Below, in pieces: positions 32,982 to 46,335 of a stretch of DNA of 64,000 bases (the stretch's first letter is position 1; each line of letters starts with the position of its first letter). Source of the DNA: Quercus robur (taxonomy: Eukaryota > Streptophyta > Magnoliopsida > Fagales > Fagaceae). The notes under the pieces are model-generated. The model saw nothing but the letters and a program-made list of their open reading frames with translations. It did not search any database and was not told the origin of the DNA. The DNA is taken from assembly GCF_932294415.1 (NCBI RefSeq), contig NC_065536.1, positions 46,411,854 through 46,475,853 on the forward strand, written 5' to 3'. A program made the translations under genes and the position numbers.

Positions 32982-34517
32982 AAGAAAATGTGGTTTGTTG
33001 TGTAGGATTTAAGCTTAGAAGTTTTTTATAATAGAATTTTAGTTTGAATAGGATTCAAAAAAATATATAATTATTTTACTAATTAGTGAGAGTAGCCACT
33101 TGGTGCAGCCATAACTTTGAAACCCAACTTTTATTATATAGTATATGATATCTCATATGAGATGAGTCTCAGACTTATGGGGCTTATAAGTTTATCCTAT
33201 ATGATAGATATATTATAGGATAAAGTTTAGTTATAAATTTGATTAAATCAATTATTATAACTCTGCTCAATATCTTTTTATTAGATGTGAATTTTGAGAA
33301 ATTCAGTATTGAATTGCATTTTCTTCTTATATCTTTTATACTTGCAAAATTTTCAAAAAAAAAGAAGAAAAGATTAATAATTATGTCATCACTCAAATGT
33401 TTAAATTTCAATATTTTATAATCTAAAATTATGCTTAAAAATAACTTTATGAATCAAATAGTAAATAACATTCGATTGGAACAAAATTTTAAATATATGT
33501 TTAAATCATAAAGAAAATCCTATCTAACCATTAAATTTTCAAAATTTTAACCATATTAATTATTTTAATAGAAGTTGTAACGGTTGGTTACAATCTAGTT
33601 TATAACTGAACTTTAATTTTATAATATATCCAGTCACACACAATAAAAATTTGACATGAACCCACATCCCTCGTCGTACAATAATGAAAATGACATGTAT
33701 GCCAGAAAAAGAAGTCGCAATTTACCAATTTCATGTCACCCTTTCTCCAAGCACCCGGACCCAGAGCACCTTAGAAGCAATGAAGAGTAGATAGTAGCAG
33801 TGAAGATTGTCAAAAACTTGACATGTTGAGAGCTTTTTTTATTTTTATTTTTATTTTGAGATGAACGATAGAAGACATGTTGAGAGCTGATCGCAAATAG
33901 TTATTGGCTTATTGCCATATTGCTTCCATTTAAATTAAATTACTCAAAAATAGGTAATCCATTGATTTTACTCTCCAAATGAGTCAAATGACACATATAC
34001 AAAGATTTCGCAAATTTTTTTTCCCACGTCTTAAATGGGACATGGTTAATTCAACTTAATTGGTGGAAACTGAATGCCAATACCATTCTCAAAGTCAAAA
34101 GGAAATTAAAAAACAACAATAAATAACTTCCATGGCTAAATGAAATCTACAATGATAAAAGAGCCACAAGTAGAAGGTAAATTACATTCCTTTGTGTACC
34201 GTACTGCACCTGGGACTCTTCATAAATTGGAACATGGAAGCAACCAAGCCATTCAAGGGAACTGGAAGCTTCCAGGGGTTTCCTCAGATAACAACTGGTC
34301 AACAAGCCCAAATGAACCTGAATTTCCAATCCATTGTGACCCATATGCCCCTTCTCGAACATGTTTTTTTTTGGATACACCCTTCTCGAAAGTTGATCTT
34401 GCTAAGGATCTGGATGTCAACCTAATCCACCACACAGCCGATTTTGAACATACGATTTATTTATTGCCAAGCAAATAAGACCGCGTATAGAATATTACAC
34501 CAATATAAATATACCTC
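32851..34517. other. AT-rich intergenic sequence, 5' flank of the GEM-like gene
   Basis: Long T-run at 32946-32976. No second gene. The open frame at 34140-34478 lacks recognisable protein features. Confidence 0.4.
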
Positions 34518-34525
34518 TATAAAAA
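34518..34525 (+). promoter_or_regulatory. TATA box of the GEM-like gene
   Basis: TATAAAAA, about 90 bases before the ATG at 34609. Confidence 0.6.
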
Positions 34526-34608
34526 CTCAGCTCTAATTAGCTAAGAAGGTAACATCTATCAAAACTTTAAAATTAGTGATCTACTTTCCATTCAATCAAA
34601 CATTGACC

Positions 34609-37167
34609 ATGACAGGCACACCTGAAGAAACACAACCCCATCAACCGGCTTCAACATCACCTCCCAAACCCAAAGAACCTGAGTCCTATAACCCCTTTTG
34701 TACATCCACAAACACAGATGAATCACAGCCTCATCATCAACCTCCATTAACAGCAGCAACTTCATCATCTTCAACTCCGCCATCGGATGAGGAGACCAAG
34801 AAATGGGGTACTCACATCATGGGAGCACCAGCAGTCCCTACTGTTCACCCTGATAACCAGAAGGCTGCTTTGTGGAGTGCTGCTGACCACCAACAAATTT
34901 ACCACCAACCTTATATTGTCTACTCTCCTGTGGACAAGCCATCCAATAATCCTTTGGAACCTGTGATTCACATGTTCAATAACTGGAGCAGGAAAGCTGA
35001 GACTGTAGCCCACAACGTCTGGCACCACCGTAAGCTCAAATTCTATCTTAAACTAAGTTTAGTCTTATGTGCTGAATTTTTTTTGTTGGTAGCTTTGATG
35101 AAACCGAGACCTCTAAATTTTGATAAAATGTATTAGTCCTAGGGAATCCCAACCTCCAAGTTAGACTAGCTAAGGATTTGTAACTTAATAGATCATGATC
35201 ATTTTTGATGATGCACAAAAATCGTAGTGAGTTGATTGTCCACACACATGCCAATGGGTGTACTTGAAGAACAAAAGAAAAGAACCAATCAGAGAACACC
35301 AGTGGGGTGCAGGCCAAAAACCTTCTGAAGGTTAAGTCAGTGATAAAAGAATCATCAAGAGCTCAAGAGTGCAAAAGTGAGGGAGAATTCACATATCTCA
35401 AAAGAGTTATGGTTTGTTGTTTATATAGTAGTGGAGAGCTGACCCGAGTCCCTTGATACGGGAGAATTTCCTTGTAGAGAGAAGGGTCCCAAGATACTTG
35501 GGATTACCTTCTCATATATAGGAGATTTGATTGTGTGGTAGGATCTTTGATCGTGATGCGTAAATAATTTCCATGTATGGACATATGAGTGGACCCCACG
35601 CAAGTACCATGGAAAACCCTAAGGTGATGGATAGTCGGGATTGGGGGTTGGATTGTCAACCTGGATCGGATGGCCCATGGGTTGGTCATCCATTTGGGAT
35701 TAGTTTAGGTGTAAGGCCGATGATTAGACAAGGAAGGTTCATCATGCGAGGGAGGTTCGGCACGCGAGGAAGGTTCAGCACCCCGTGCTGATCAATCAAA
35801 AATTATCCTCATCAATTTTTTATTTTTATTTTTTATTTTTTATATTAATTGTCAACATATATATATTTATACAAGATCATCTTCCAACTAGATAAAAGAT
35901 CAATATTCACTTCCTATACTGTATCAATAAAAATCATAATTCATTCTATCAAAACTAATCTAACTAATTCTAATGCAAACTAATATATTTGAATCAATAA
36001 AATATATCCCTATCATTACTTATCCAATACTCTTCAAAATAAGTTAAGACTCGCAACATTTAGTCATCTTAAACTAGTGTGTATATGTTTAAAAAGGTAA
36101 TCATGATGGGCTAGCACAGCTGATAAAATAGACGATTGCATAGTTTAGCCAAGTAACAATCAAAATGAAAAATGTTCTAACTTTGAGGGCAACATAATTG
36201 GCTGGGTACCGCACCTATGAAGCAGAGATCAAGAGTCTCACATTCCTGCTCTCCTTATAGCTAAAAACTTAATCAAAGACGAGATGAAAAAGGTTGTGTG
36301 GTTAATATGTATCTCATCTAAATTGCAGTTAAAACTGGGCCATCTATATCGGAAGCTGCATGGGGGAAGGTGAACCTGACAGCCAAAGCAATAACAGAAG
36401 GTGGATTTGAGTCTCTCTTTAAGCAGACTTTTGCAACTAATCCGAATGAGAAGCTAAAGAAGACATTTGCTTGTTACCTTTCCACGTCTACCGGCCCAGT
36501 AGCTGGAACACTCTATCTGTCAACAGCTCATGTGGCTTTCTGCAGTGATCGCCCCTTGTCTTTCACTGCTCCATCAGGACAAGAAGCTTGGAGCTATTAC
36601 AAGGTAATAGACAGATATCAACAGTTTTTGAAATAAGTTGTAGAGATTAAAATGATCTTTAACACTAATCTCCATTGAATTGTGAACAAAATAAAACACC
36701 GCCTTAGTCCCAAAATTTTGGGCTAGGCTAGTGAAGAAAATAGAAGATTGAAAACAAAATGAATCAATACAATTGGCAATTGTTCCAATAGAGCCAACTG
36801 TTAGCCAAAGTATTTTGAGGGTTAGCTTACAACTTCCTTCCTCATATCAAGTCGCTATAAGAACTGTCAATAGAATAATGAGATTAACATATGTCTACTA
36901 TGCAGTGATATATCTCACTACTTAATATCCTTATTCATTCAATGACATACATTTCTTGAACAGGTTATGATACCATTGGAAAATATAGGCACAATCAACC
37001 CTGTGATCATGAGAGAAAATCCACCAGAGAAGTACATTCAGATTGTTACTATTGATGGTCATGACTTCTGGTTCATGGGTTTTGTTAATTTCGAGAAAGC
37101 ATTGCATCACCTCTTAAGCAGTGTGTCAGATTTCAGAGCGGCACAGGCAGTTTTGGATGGCAGATGA
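34609..37167 (+). CDS. GEM-like GRAM-domain protein, 3 exons
   Basis: Coding exons are 34609-35029, 36329-36603 and 36964-37167, giving 299 residues. The start ATG sits in a good context (ACCATGA); the longer frame upstream begins with GTG only. Exon 1 encodes a Pro/Ser/Thr-rich low-complexity region with the family motif YNPF, then WGTHIMGAPAVP and HNVWHH. The first intron splits a codon (C|TT) at GTAAGC...TTGCAG, restoring HHLKTGPS. Exons 2-3 contain the GRAM domain (about residues 166-290), including EGGFESLFKQTF, TLYLSTAHVAFCSDRPL, the YYKV splice joint and FWFMGFVNFEKAL. GRAM domains bind phosphoinositides at membranes; GEM-like proteins include ABA-responsive members and partners of formin and CDT1. 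Which of these this protein is cannot be told. Length and exon pattern are normal and no break is seen. Intron 1 carries a transposon-derived insert. Confidence 0.95.
35139..36050 (-). repeat. Degenerate retroelement fragment in GEM-like intron 1 with an internal insertion
   Basis: TCCAAGTTAGACTAGCTAA and following bases match copies at about 39397 and 40771. The match is interrupted at about 35245 and resumes at about 35850 (ATTTATACAAGATCATCTTCC), leaving about 600 bp of foreign sequence that is more GC-rich than the intron (ends GGTTCAGCACCCCGTGC). All this lies between exons 1 and 2 and does not touch the splice sites. Confidence 0.5.
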
Positions 37168-39183
37168 TTGCATTCCTTGTTGGATCCTTTGTCCTCTTCA
37201 AAATTTTGATGTTATTCTGTTTGTTATTGCTTTCTGTATGCATGGATGTATAAAAGGCAACAGTTTGTCTGCCTTAGTTTTGTGATTCACATCTGCCCTT
37301 TTCATTTAGTGTTTTTGTACGTTTGTCTATGTATATATTGCTTGTTCCAAACTATACATTTTATACATACTTTCGTGCCTGGTTGTATATTATTGTTTTA
37401 TTGTTTGATTGTTGGAGATTTGGACTTCTTTTGCATGCAAATTCCAATACAATAAAAGTAAAACTACAACCTTTTCTGCATACAAACACATACTCCAAAC
37501 AGGAATTTTTTTTTTCAAAGTTGTACTATTCCCCACAGATTAAACATCATGAATGCAAAGAAGGGTTAATGTTTGCTCCAATTTATAAAAATTCGATTAT
37601 TCATATAAGTTTCCAAATGATATAAAGGGTGGTCATATTAGAAGTCAGAACACATCTGAAGGTTAGTTAATAATCTACCAAAATATGCAGCCAGAGAGGA
37701 TCAGTGACCAGTTTACTATTAGTCAGTACAAGACAGCTAGAATTGCAGAGAGATATCAGAGTGGAAAACATTGTCTCTACGCCATCACTTTAAAACTGTT
37801 CAAATTACTATTTAAGATTACTTAGCCATATACTCTTACATGGCTAAGAGCAGCATAAGAGAGGAGTTATTACACCAGCATCAAAAAGGCTTCTGAGTTT
37901 TGACAATGTCAAACTCAATTTACACTGTCTCATATTCATGTTTTAAGCTCATAAGATGAACATGGACGTCCTTGGTTCTCCTATATCAACTCATGGATGA
38001 CAAGCAGATTGAGACATCTTATAGTTCAATATCTTTAGGGTACTACCAAAGGACTCTTCAAAGGATTTTCACAGCATCAACTGACCTAATTCGAGGATTC
38101 TGGATACCATTCATCTAATCTTCCAAGTTTTCTGATTTCAAATAGATAAGAAATAGAACTTTACCTCCATACACAAAAAGCATGTCGAATGGCCAAATAA
38201 CTAGCTGAGCAGTCATTTAAATACACTGAAGTTTCCAGGTTGATCATACATGTGATGACATAACACTGATAAGATACAAAATTCTGCATCATCCTAGGTG
38301 TTAATGCATGAAAGAAGACAAGAGAACATCAGTACCTTTTTACATGCCTAGCTGAAGCAAGCAAGAAGATAAATCATAGCACAAACTCAGAACATTGGAG
38401 TTCCTCTCTGTCAAAGATCCTTGCGGAGAAGAACTGCATTATGACGCATATAATAGTTCTATATGTCTCAGCTATGGGACCTTGTTTCTTTTGAGAATAG
38501 ACAAGATTACAGAGGCAAGCAAGGAATAGCAAAACCATTCATCACTTATAAGGCAATAATGAAATAGAGTTACCAAAACGCATTGGAAGCAGAGGTCATG
38601 AAATTTTTGTTCTAAGATTGCTGAGACATGCTGAAAGGTAATGCATAATGAAGAAAAACTCAAAAGGCAGAATCAAATGAATTCTTTAAAAAATGAACTA
38701 GGTTAGCTGTATGCCATGTTGTATATTGGTTAACATCTAAATTAAGACCAATGCACCAAAATTTTCACTCACACATTAATTACATTGGTGGAGGAACTAT
38801 AAACATTTGAAGACACAGAATATTATTTGGAAGTATTGATCTCAAACATTGATGCTGGCTAGCTCCTGCCTCCTGAAAACTACTAAAAAAAATTGAGTGC
38901 TACACCCATTTATTTTCTTGATTTCATGTATCACAGGAATCCAAGTTACTGTTTTAGAATAAAGCATGTTAGGGGAAAGCAAAGATCATGAAATAAGCTG
39001 TTTACATGATTCATACCATACCACTTTCACTATCAATGGAAAAAATTACAAGGACAGCGGAACTTAATGGCTCAAATACATACTCGATCCTGTTTTCACC
39101 TCAGCAAAACCCACAACTATTGCTCCACTAGTACAAAATATATCAGGCAAAACCTTCTCTTGATGCTACTTTAAACTCTTAAT
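37168..39183. other. 3' flank of the GEM-like gene and intergenic sequence
   Basis: An AATAAA lies at 37451-37456, about 280 bases past the stop, and could be the polyadenylation signal. The rest holds no recognisable gene or element. Confidence 0.45.
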
Positions 39184-39841
39184 CTAGATAAGGTAACCAA
39201 ATATAGTGTTAGCATAAGCATTATAGAATGTTCCCTTTATTCTTGGTAATAAGTGGTGAAAATAAAAATTGTTACAAACTTTCATAACAAATCGAGTAAT
39301 GTATTGATTTGCAAGCACTGTATTGATTTTTCTAGCAACTCTGTTCTTTTCTGTATTTTGGTTAAGAGAAATCAGAAGCATAAGCCTTTCTTTGAGGAAA
39401 ACCCAAACCTTCCAAGTTAGACTAACTAAAAATTTGTAATTTGGGAAACTCTGACTATCTTTATTCATTGTTCACAACTGAATTTGTACAAAATTGATCT
39501 TCAACTAAGGGAAAATCAACTTCCAATAATCTATCAATAAAACTCATCATAACTTATCTTAATCCAAATTAACTTAGTTGATGCCTGGATTGATCAGAAA
39601 ATCATTTCAATTGGCTAGAATCTGTTACTCAAATAAAAATAGATTTTGTAGAATCATATTGAATATTGGACAATACCTTTCATACCTTGCTAAAAACCGA
39701 CCTCTTTTTCACCAACCATGCATTGTCTAACCAAATCAAATTCTGTCTCGAATCCAAATTAACTTATTTGAATCTATCGTAACAAATTTCTATTCTAATC
39801 TAACTTATTTGAATGAAGCATACAAACTACAAACAATTGTA
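39184..39841 (-). repeat. Degenerate retroelement repeat, copy 2
   Basis: Shares TTCCAAGTTAGACTAACTAA, TTTATTCATTGTTCAC and AATCTATCAATAAAAC with 35139-36050 and 40640-41040, in the same orientation. Likely LTR and leader fragments of a Ty3/gypsy-type element; inferred from the gag-like frame next to copy 3. Confidence 0.45.
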
Positions 39842-39935
39842 ATTTTTTTTTTTTAATAAGTAACGAAAACTTTATTGAAAACAAAGCAAACCCAAGTACA
39901 TAGGGAATGTACTATGGGGGTAATACAATCAAGAT
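39842..39935 (-). mobile_element. 3' end of a LINE (truncated)
   Basis: T-run followed by TAATAAGTAACGAAAACTTTATTGAAAAC and CCCAAGTACATAGGGA. On the minus strand this reads as the TACTTATTA-polyA 3' terminus common to plant L1 elements. No coding part remains. Confidence 0.45.
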
Positions 39936-40368
39936 CTCACAAACATTTGTCATTTAATATTAATAAAAATAAGACAAATGACTCCCTTCTAAGAAAAAAC
40001 TTCTTTCAGCTCCTTAAAAATCTATAGTCAATCCACAATTTATTCATAGGGGCATCTAGATCATTTAGAATAGCATTTTTTGAACAATATTAATTTTGTA
40101 AGGGATTTGAAAACTTTCAAGAATGGGATCCATTATTCTCAACAATTAGCAATCAAAACATCACAACCTATCAATGTAAGTAAATAAATATTATTGAAAC
40201 TCCTTGGATCATTAGTTGAAACCAACACTGGATCTTCAAAACTAAATGATTCTAGTGATACTTTCTCATCATTAAGTATTCAATGAACTTCAAGTTTTGA
40301 TCAGTCTACAATTCCAACTTGTGGGATCTTCCATTGTGTTAAAACGAGGGAAGCCCAATATTACCATT

Positions 40369-40635
40369 TTAGGGAAGTATGAAAATGGTTGGGTGATCTC
40401 GAGTTGTTTCTTCATTTGCACTTACTTGACCTCCAATGTTGTTGTTGTTAAGTATTGGAGTTCTCTCCTTACACAAAAAAACACAATAGTTGGTGAGCTG
40501 GTCAAAGCCTGCATTCAAGGCCATGAACTTCTCTTTCATATTCTTGAATATTTTCATTTGACTAGCAGCTAAAGAACTCATCGCATTCTCCAAACATCCC
40601 ACCCATCTCTCCTCCAAGCCTGGCTTTAATGTCAT
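40369..40635 (-). pseudogene. Possible Ty3/gypsy gag N-terminal fragment
   Basis: An 88-codon frame, with helix-forming composition like gag N-termini (ERWVGCLENAMSSLAASQ, then KNMKEKFMALNAGFDQL). The sequence upstream on the minus strand (40640-40860) belongs to the dispersed LTR-like repeat. No capsid or pol motifs follow. The assignment is weak. Confidence 0.35.
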
Positions 40636-41040
40636 TTGTTATGAGGCTAACATTACGGATCGAGCAATGAATCGGTTTATGACTGGTGGGTCAATTTCCT
40701 TGACTATTCTCTACTTATTTTTCTCTATGTTGGTTAAGAGAGATAAGTAGAGTAAGGTTTGCTTTGAGGAACCCAGACCTCAAAGTTAGACTGGCTAACA
40801 ATTTATAATTTGGGAATCATGGCTCATCTTTATTCATTGTCCACGTTTGAATGTATAAAAGACTGATTTCCAAGTAAAGATAAAACAAATCATAACAAGA
40901 CCAATTTCCTATAATCTATCAATAAAACAAATCATAATGCATTGTAATCCAAATTAACTTATTTAAATCTACCATAACAGGCTTCTAATCTAAAATAACT
41001 TGTTTGAATCAACCATAAAAAATAAAAAATAAAAAAATTT
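40636..41040 (-). repeat. Degenerate retroelement repeat, copy 3
   Basis: Same family as 35139-36050 and 39184-39841; contains AAAGTTAGACTGGCTAAC, TTTATTCATTGTCCACG and AATCTATCAATAAAAC. Confidence 0.5.
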
Positions 41041-42100
41041 AAAAAGTAAAAACATTGTAATTATGTTTCATTAACATGTAAAAAAGACCACCACTAGAAT
41101 AACAATATTCACAATTGCAAGACATGAATGGTTGGCCGTATCTGTAAATTCATTTCTATATGTAGGGATGTGTAAGAAATTTTATTTTCTTGATAATGGC
41201 ATTTTTTTTTTTTTTTTTTGGGTCTAGTACAACGTAGTGCAACTATGTAAGTACGAGTTGGCATTTCCTCAAACACTTTGTAGGCGGTACGTGAAAAATC
41301 AGTCTAATAAAATTATATGAGACATGCAATATTCTACGATCATTTTGGCCAAAGGCTATGAGTTATGACTTCTGAGCAAAAAGGGAAAGCAGAGATCTTG
41401 CCTTGAGAGTATAAAACTTGAGATTGGGGGCATTCTGGAAGCAATCAACCATTACAGGTTAAAGGCTTTCGCTTCAGGAATCAGGATAAGGAAGGCGTTG
41501 CAATCAGCAAAACTCAAGAATGGGGACCTTGGGCCCAGCTCATGAGCCCAAATCTAATCCGACCACTTCGTTAGCCCACTTAACTCTTTCGTTTGGGATT
41601 TTTTTTTTTTTTTTTTGAGGAAATCTTTCAATTGGGATATAGTTAGTTTATGAAGTGATATTCAATCTAATTATAAACTTTGTCGCTTGTTTGTTTTTTT
41701 TTTTTTTTTTTTTTTTTAATTTTTTTTGGGGGTGGGGGGGGGGGGGGTGGTTAGATCTAATAGAATTTCAAATCTATCGCGTAAGTTGACAATAAATAAT
41801 AATAAATAAATAAATAAAACTATGACCACGGCCAAAAATAAAAACCCCATAAGGCCATAACTTTTTTTTTTTTTTTTTTAAGCTAATATACACAATACAC
41901 TCTTGAGGTTTAGGTTAATACTAGGTATTACAAAAGCTTTTCAAAAAATACAATTTGTTCCCTATGCACAAATGCCACTTAACATTGTATGAAAAATTTC
42001 CCTATGCACAAATGCCACTTAACATAGTATGAAAAATATATGTTCAAGAGGGTATCTAGGTAACCAGTAGTAAATATATAGTAGGCCGAGATGGGATATG
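41041..42100. other. Intergenic sequence with homopolymer runs
   Basis: T-runs at 41200-41219, 41600-41616, 41693-41727 and 41862-41879, the third followed by a G-run (about 41727-41747). Two copies of TTCCCTATGCACAAATGCCACTTAACAT-like sequence are at 41960 and 42000 (tandem, about 40 bp period). No gene. Confidence 0.5.
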
Positions 42101-43420
42101 CATGACTAGGCTAACTTGACATTGCTTGAGACCTAAATGTTGTGACTTCAATGATGTTCCCAAGTGTAGGATTGTAGTGAAATAATAATTAAGTAAATCC
42201 AAGGTTGAATTCACAAGAAATGGAGTTGATTATCAATTTAAAAGATAAAATAAAATTTAATTGAAAAGAGATTGTGATTTGTTTGGTAAAGTATATTAAA
42301 TTAAGGGTAATAATAATATCTTAAAACATTCAGATTCAGGGATTCATACACAATATCTATTGCTAGTTATAACAATATGATTTTTTTTAACTCAACTAGA
42401 ATTCATATGAAGGGTGATTTTAGTTGATTGATTTAGCAATAAGAACATAAGATAATTAATTTTCTAAAGCTAGTTCTATGAATTTGATTAATTGTAGCAA
42501 GACAAAACCAGTGAACTGATTCATGGGGAATTCTAAGTGTTTAACGTGCCCAAGGTCTATGTTAATTTAAATAACTATACAAAATAAACCACTTTTCTAC
42601 ATTTTCATATTTACTCAAAATACAAAAATTTAAGCATCAAAATTCTCAAAATATTGTTAAGAAAATACCAATAGAATGTTGGATTTCATCCCCTTACCTT
42701 AGCAAGGTTTCTAGTAAGTCATTACATTAAAGAAAACTCTAAGAAAAACCTAATTTTATTCTAAGGATGCTCTCCCTTGAAGTTGACCTAAAGAGCCTTT
42801 AAATAGGCCAACAATCCTATTATAGGGAGAATTTTCATTTAGAAAAAACCCCTAATTTTCAAGCTCCACCTAACCACCTATTTTAACCCCTTAATCCTCA
42901 AAATTGGATTTTTCATAAATCACAAAGTTTTGGCCCTCTGAGTTATCTTCTAGCCCAACTGGAATCATTGCAATCTAATATTTGAGCTAATATATGAGTA
43001 GAAAGTTATGCTTAAAATAGTTAGGCTTATGCAAGTTGGAATTTTAATCCAAGTTTGACTTGGATTTAGTGCATTTTCTTTGATTCCTTACTCCATTTTG
43101 ACTCAAATTTAATTGAATGACCTTCTTTAACTTCATTATGGTCATCGTAAAAATTTAGTCCATTAGCCTTCTTTATTACACATATCCGCTTGTGCCTTTC
43201 TTGGTAAAACTTACTATAATCAATTCCCACTTCCTAAAAAAGACATATTCATGCATATTAAAATTTATTTTAATCACAAATTAATTATTTAATGTTATTT
43301 CAAAATCAAATATAAAATGCAAGCATTAACACAAAATAAGTATAACAATGCTCTCTAATAATGATCTAAATATGCAAAATTAAGCTATTATCATTAAACG
43401 TGACAATTTTAAGTAATTTT
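42101..43420. other. Possible LTR-retrotransposon remnant
   Basis: AT-rich, non-coding sequence whose right end (AACAATGCTCTCTAATAATG, GCTATTATCATTAAACGTGACA) has the look of an Athila/gypsy LTR end read on the minus strand. No paired LTR, PBS or protein motif was found, so this is only a suggestion. Confidence 0.25.
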
Positions 43421-43667
43421 TTTTTTTTTTTAAGATTTAGAGATCAATTAAATAAAATTTATATTATAATTTTTTTTTATTCAAAATCTAATTTCTTTCT
43501 TTTTTGAGATGTAAAAAATTACTAATGAAATTTTTATATTTAGGTTTTGTTAATATCTCATTCTCAAATGATGGTATGGTTGATCCATTTTTTTCTTGTG
43601 ATATAATCTTAAATAGGATTATATTAATTTCAATTTTGAATTTTTTTAGAAATAACTATAACATGTA

Positions 43668-43929
43668 CTCCTTCTGTCCCACTTTTTTTATCCTCTATTC
43701 CATTTTGAGATGTCCCAAAATATTGTCTTGTTTCTAAAAATAGAAGTTATTAATTTACTAATGTTCCTATTATACCCCTATTAATTTACTAATTCAATTT
43801 TTTGATAAATTTTTTTTAAGGATAGTTTTGGAAACTTATACATTTTTAAAAGGTAGATAAGATAATAAATGATATTTCCTTAAAAAATTTGACTTTTCAA
43901 AGAGGACAAAAAAAGTAGGACAGAGAGAG
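43668..43929. mobile_element. Stowaway-like (Tc1/mariner) MITE
   Basis: Ends CTCCTTCTGTCCCACTTTTT and, in reverse complement, CTCTCTCTGTCCTACTTTTT, the TIR wording of plant Stowaway elements. Both sides are TA (43666-43667 and 43930-43931), the expected target. At 262 bp it has the usual size and no coding capacity. Confidence 0.85.
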
Positions 43930-44310
43930 TATTGTTTATAAAGTTTTATAAACAATACATGTATTTGAAAAGAAAAAAAAAAATTTAGTCTTTTTATATA
44001 ATCCATAATTGTTATATTATATGTATAAACATCATTGTAAATATTTCCATTGTTATCTTTGTTTTTTGTTTTTTTGTCTTTTGTTTTTTTTTTTTTTAAG
44101 ATGATTACAGTATGCTAATAATCCCGCAGAGCAAATCCTTTTTCCTTTAGACCTCCATGCACTTTGTACAGGGAGAGGTGTTAATTCAGCTAAAGGCTAT
44201 TGGCATCTTCATTTTCTATTATTTCATTATCTTCTAAATCTTTTTCATGAATTTATTCATTTCTGATATTGTCATCTAAATTTTCTATTAATTTAAAAAA
44301 AATAAAAAAA

Positions 44311-44656
44311 TAAAGTACATTTTTGCTCTTAAAGTTTGAAGTTGTTTTCATTTTAGCCACTTACGTTGTAAAATTTTCATTTTGGTCTTTCATGTTTGCT
44401 TCCGTTTTCATATTAGCTACGCTATCATTTTTCGTTAGTAATCTAGTAAAATTTAGTATTATATGGGTGATATGTTTTAATATATGCGACTTATTTGGCA
44501 CTTAATGATCATATTACTAACAAAAATAGATGACAAAGTCAATATGAAAAAAAAAAAAAATAAAGTATAAATGATTTAAATAAAAATTTCAAAATGCGAG
44601 GGACCAAAACAAAAACAACCACAAACTTTAAAGGACAAACGTGTACTTTCATCATT
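44311..44656. mobile_element. TIR MITE, about 350 bp
   Basis: AAAGTACATTTTTGCTCTTA at the left matches the reverse complement of the right end, AAAGTACACGTTTGTCCTTT. Both continue AAAGTTTG(A/T)(A/G)GTTGTTTT. Target duplication not clear. Confidence 0.65.
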
Positions 44657-45879
44657 TGTTTTTATTTTGTATATTGCTGGTAACAAATTTTTTTTAGAGA
44701 TCTTATTTAAGATTTAATTAATTATTTGAGATTTAATTACCAAACCAAGATTACTTTCATAAAAAGAATTAAATATCGTGATTCATAAATAAAATTTAAC
44801 AAAAAAAATGAAATTTTATGATTTCTTAACAAAAAAAGAGTTTTATTTTACGTTGGGTAAGGTAATGCATGGTGAAGTCAAGCTAAAATCCAATTTTTTA
44901 ATTTTAATTCATGTTGAGAGAGAGAGAGAAAAATAAATTGTTTGGTGTGTAGCCCTATGAGAACCTACTGTATGGAAAACTGGCTTACAAAAATTGAAAT
45001 ATTGAGTCATTATGAGAATTTGATTTTTGATGATTATTTGACATACTCACAATTTTCTTTTATTTTTTTGGTTAAAATAATTTAGGATTTGAACTGGGTT
45101 GATTTAACATTAGCCTTTGAGATTTTGGAGGTGGATGAGAGAGTGTAACAAACATATGCTTTTATTATTACTCCATAAATATTCACTAATTTGAAGTCTT
45201 TTCGTTATAGGACCTTAAACAATAAGGTGCTATTCCTAGAGTCGGCCATACTTATACCACTAATGAAATTTGGGTAATGAAATTACACCCTATGTTCTTC
45301 CGAAGTCATGTATGTCAAGTTGTTGTCAACGGATTTGATGACAAAACTTGAGGGTCATATATATGCATATTTACCAAACCCTAGACCCGAGTCCTTTTTG
45401 GATCTTGCCTAAATTTGAAATGGTCCACGATAATCTACATCTACTAACACTCAATGTGGACCAGAAGAATTGTTTTACTCAAAAGGTGTATCCAAATAAT
45501 GGGAATACAAATTAAGCATAGAAATGTAGGGCCATCAAAATTTACCAATTGGAGATGGTGTGGAATAAAGTTTCACAATTAAAGTGAGGAGAGATCAGAA
45601 AGCATGCATGTATGGACATTGATGTGTAGAGCTGTTAAAACTTAAAAAGATGCAAGAGGGGAGAAAGACACAAGAACTCAAGGATAGAGAAATAGACAAA
45701 GTGAGATTCCCTAATGAGAATCGTTTGAATTGTGTGAAGAATATACATGTAGGGTAAATATATAGGGTTCGCAGGTCCTTATCTTTCCTCCCACTTACCA
45801 GCATCAGTACTCACTCACTTTCCTCCTTAATTTGTCTTTGACCAATTGATTGAGAGAGAGATATCATATAACACAAAGA
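44657..45879. other. AT-rich intergenic sequence
   Basis: Nothing recognised on either strand. Confidence 0.4.
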
Positions 45880-46335
45880 ACGAGAGGCTTTTTCCCTATG
45901 CCAATGCACTCCTCTCTCTACACTCTTGACTCTACTACAGTCTCCATCCATCTCTTTCGTATTTAAGTGCACTGCACTCTCTAGCTATACCCCTCACGGT
46001 TTAGATTCCTCTCTGACAACAAACAAGTAAAGAAAAGGGAAAGGTTCCTTTGTTTTCTCCACGGTCGAGTCCAGCTATGGGCTACCTACCCCTCACTTTG
46101 GACCGTCTTCTTCTTTTGTACCAACAACCATGTCCTTCTTTCTCTCTCACTTTTCGAAGACGAATCTTTTAGGACGAAGGGCCTCACCTCCACAGTGCTA
46201 CAACTGTATCATGTCTCACTCTTTCGCATGCAGAACTTCAATTATAGTCCCCAGCTTCATATTGTCAAATGTCAATTTAACTCTTTTTCTCTCTCCAACT
46301 TTCTGCAATCTCTGCATGTCGACAGTTGTTTGATT
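45880..46335 (+). other. Pyrimidine-rich, GC-richer island
   Basis: Composition differs from both sides: many CTCTCT, TCTTCTTCTTTT and CCTCAC phrases, with a short frame MGYLPLTLDRLLLLYQQ starting at 46078. It could be a promoter and 5' leader of an unannotated transcript. I recognise neither a protein nor a known microRNA in it. Confidence 0.25.

Noticed and set aside
34576-34608. Extension of the GEM-like protein upstream of 34609
   Set aside because: The upstream codon is GTG; the ATG at 34609 has better context and fits the family.
41690-41750. A G-quadruplex or regulatory element at the T-run/G-run
   Set aside because: A homopolymer junction alone is weak evidence and may contain assembly error.
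45880-46335. A known conserved plant microRNA precursor
   Set aside because: I compared by eye with common plant miRNA families and found no match, nor a clear stem.
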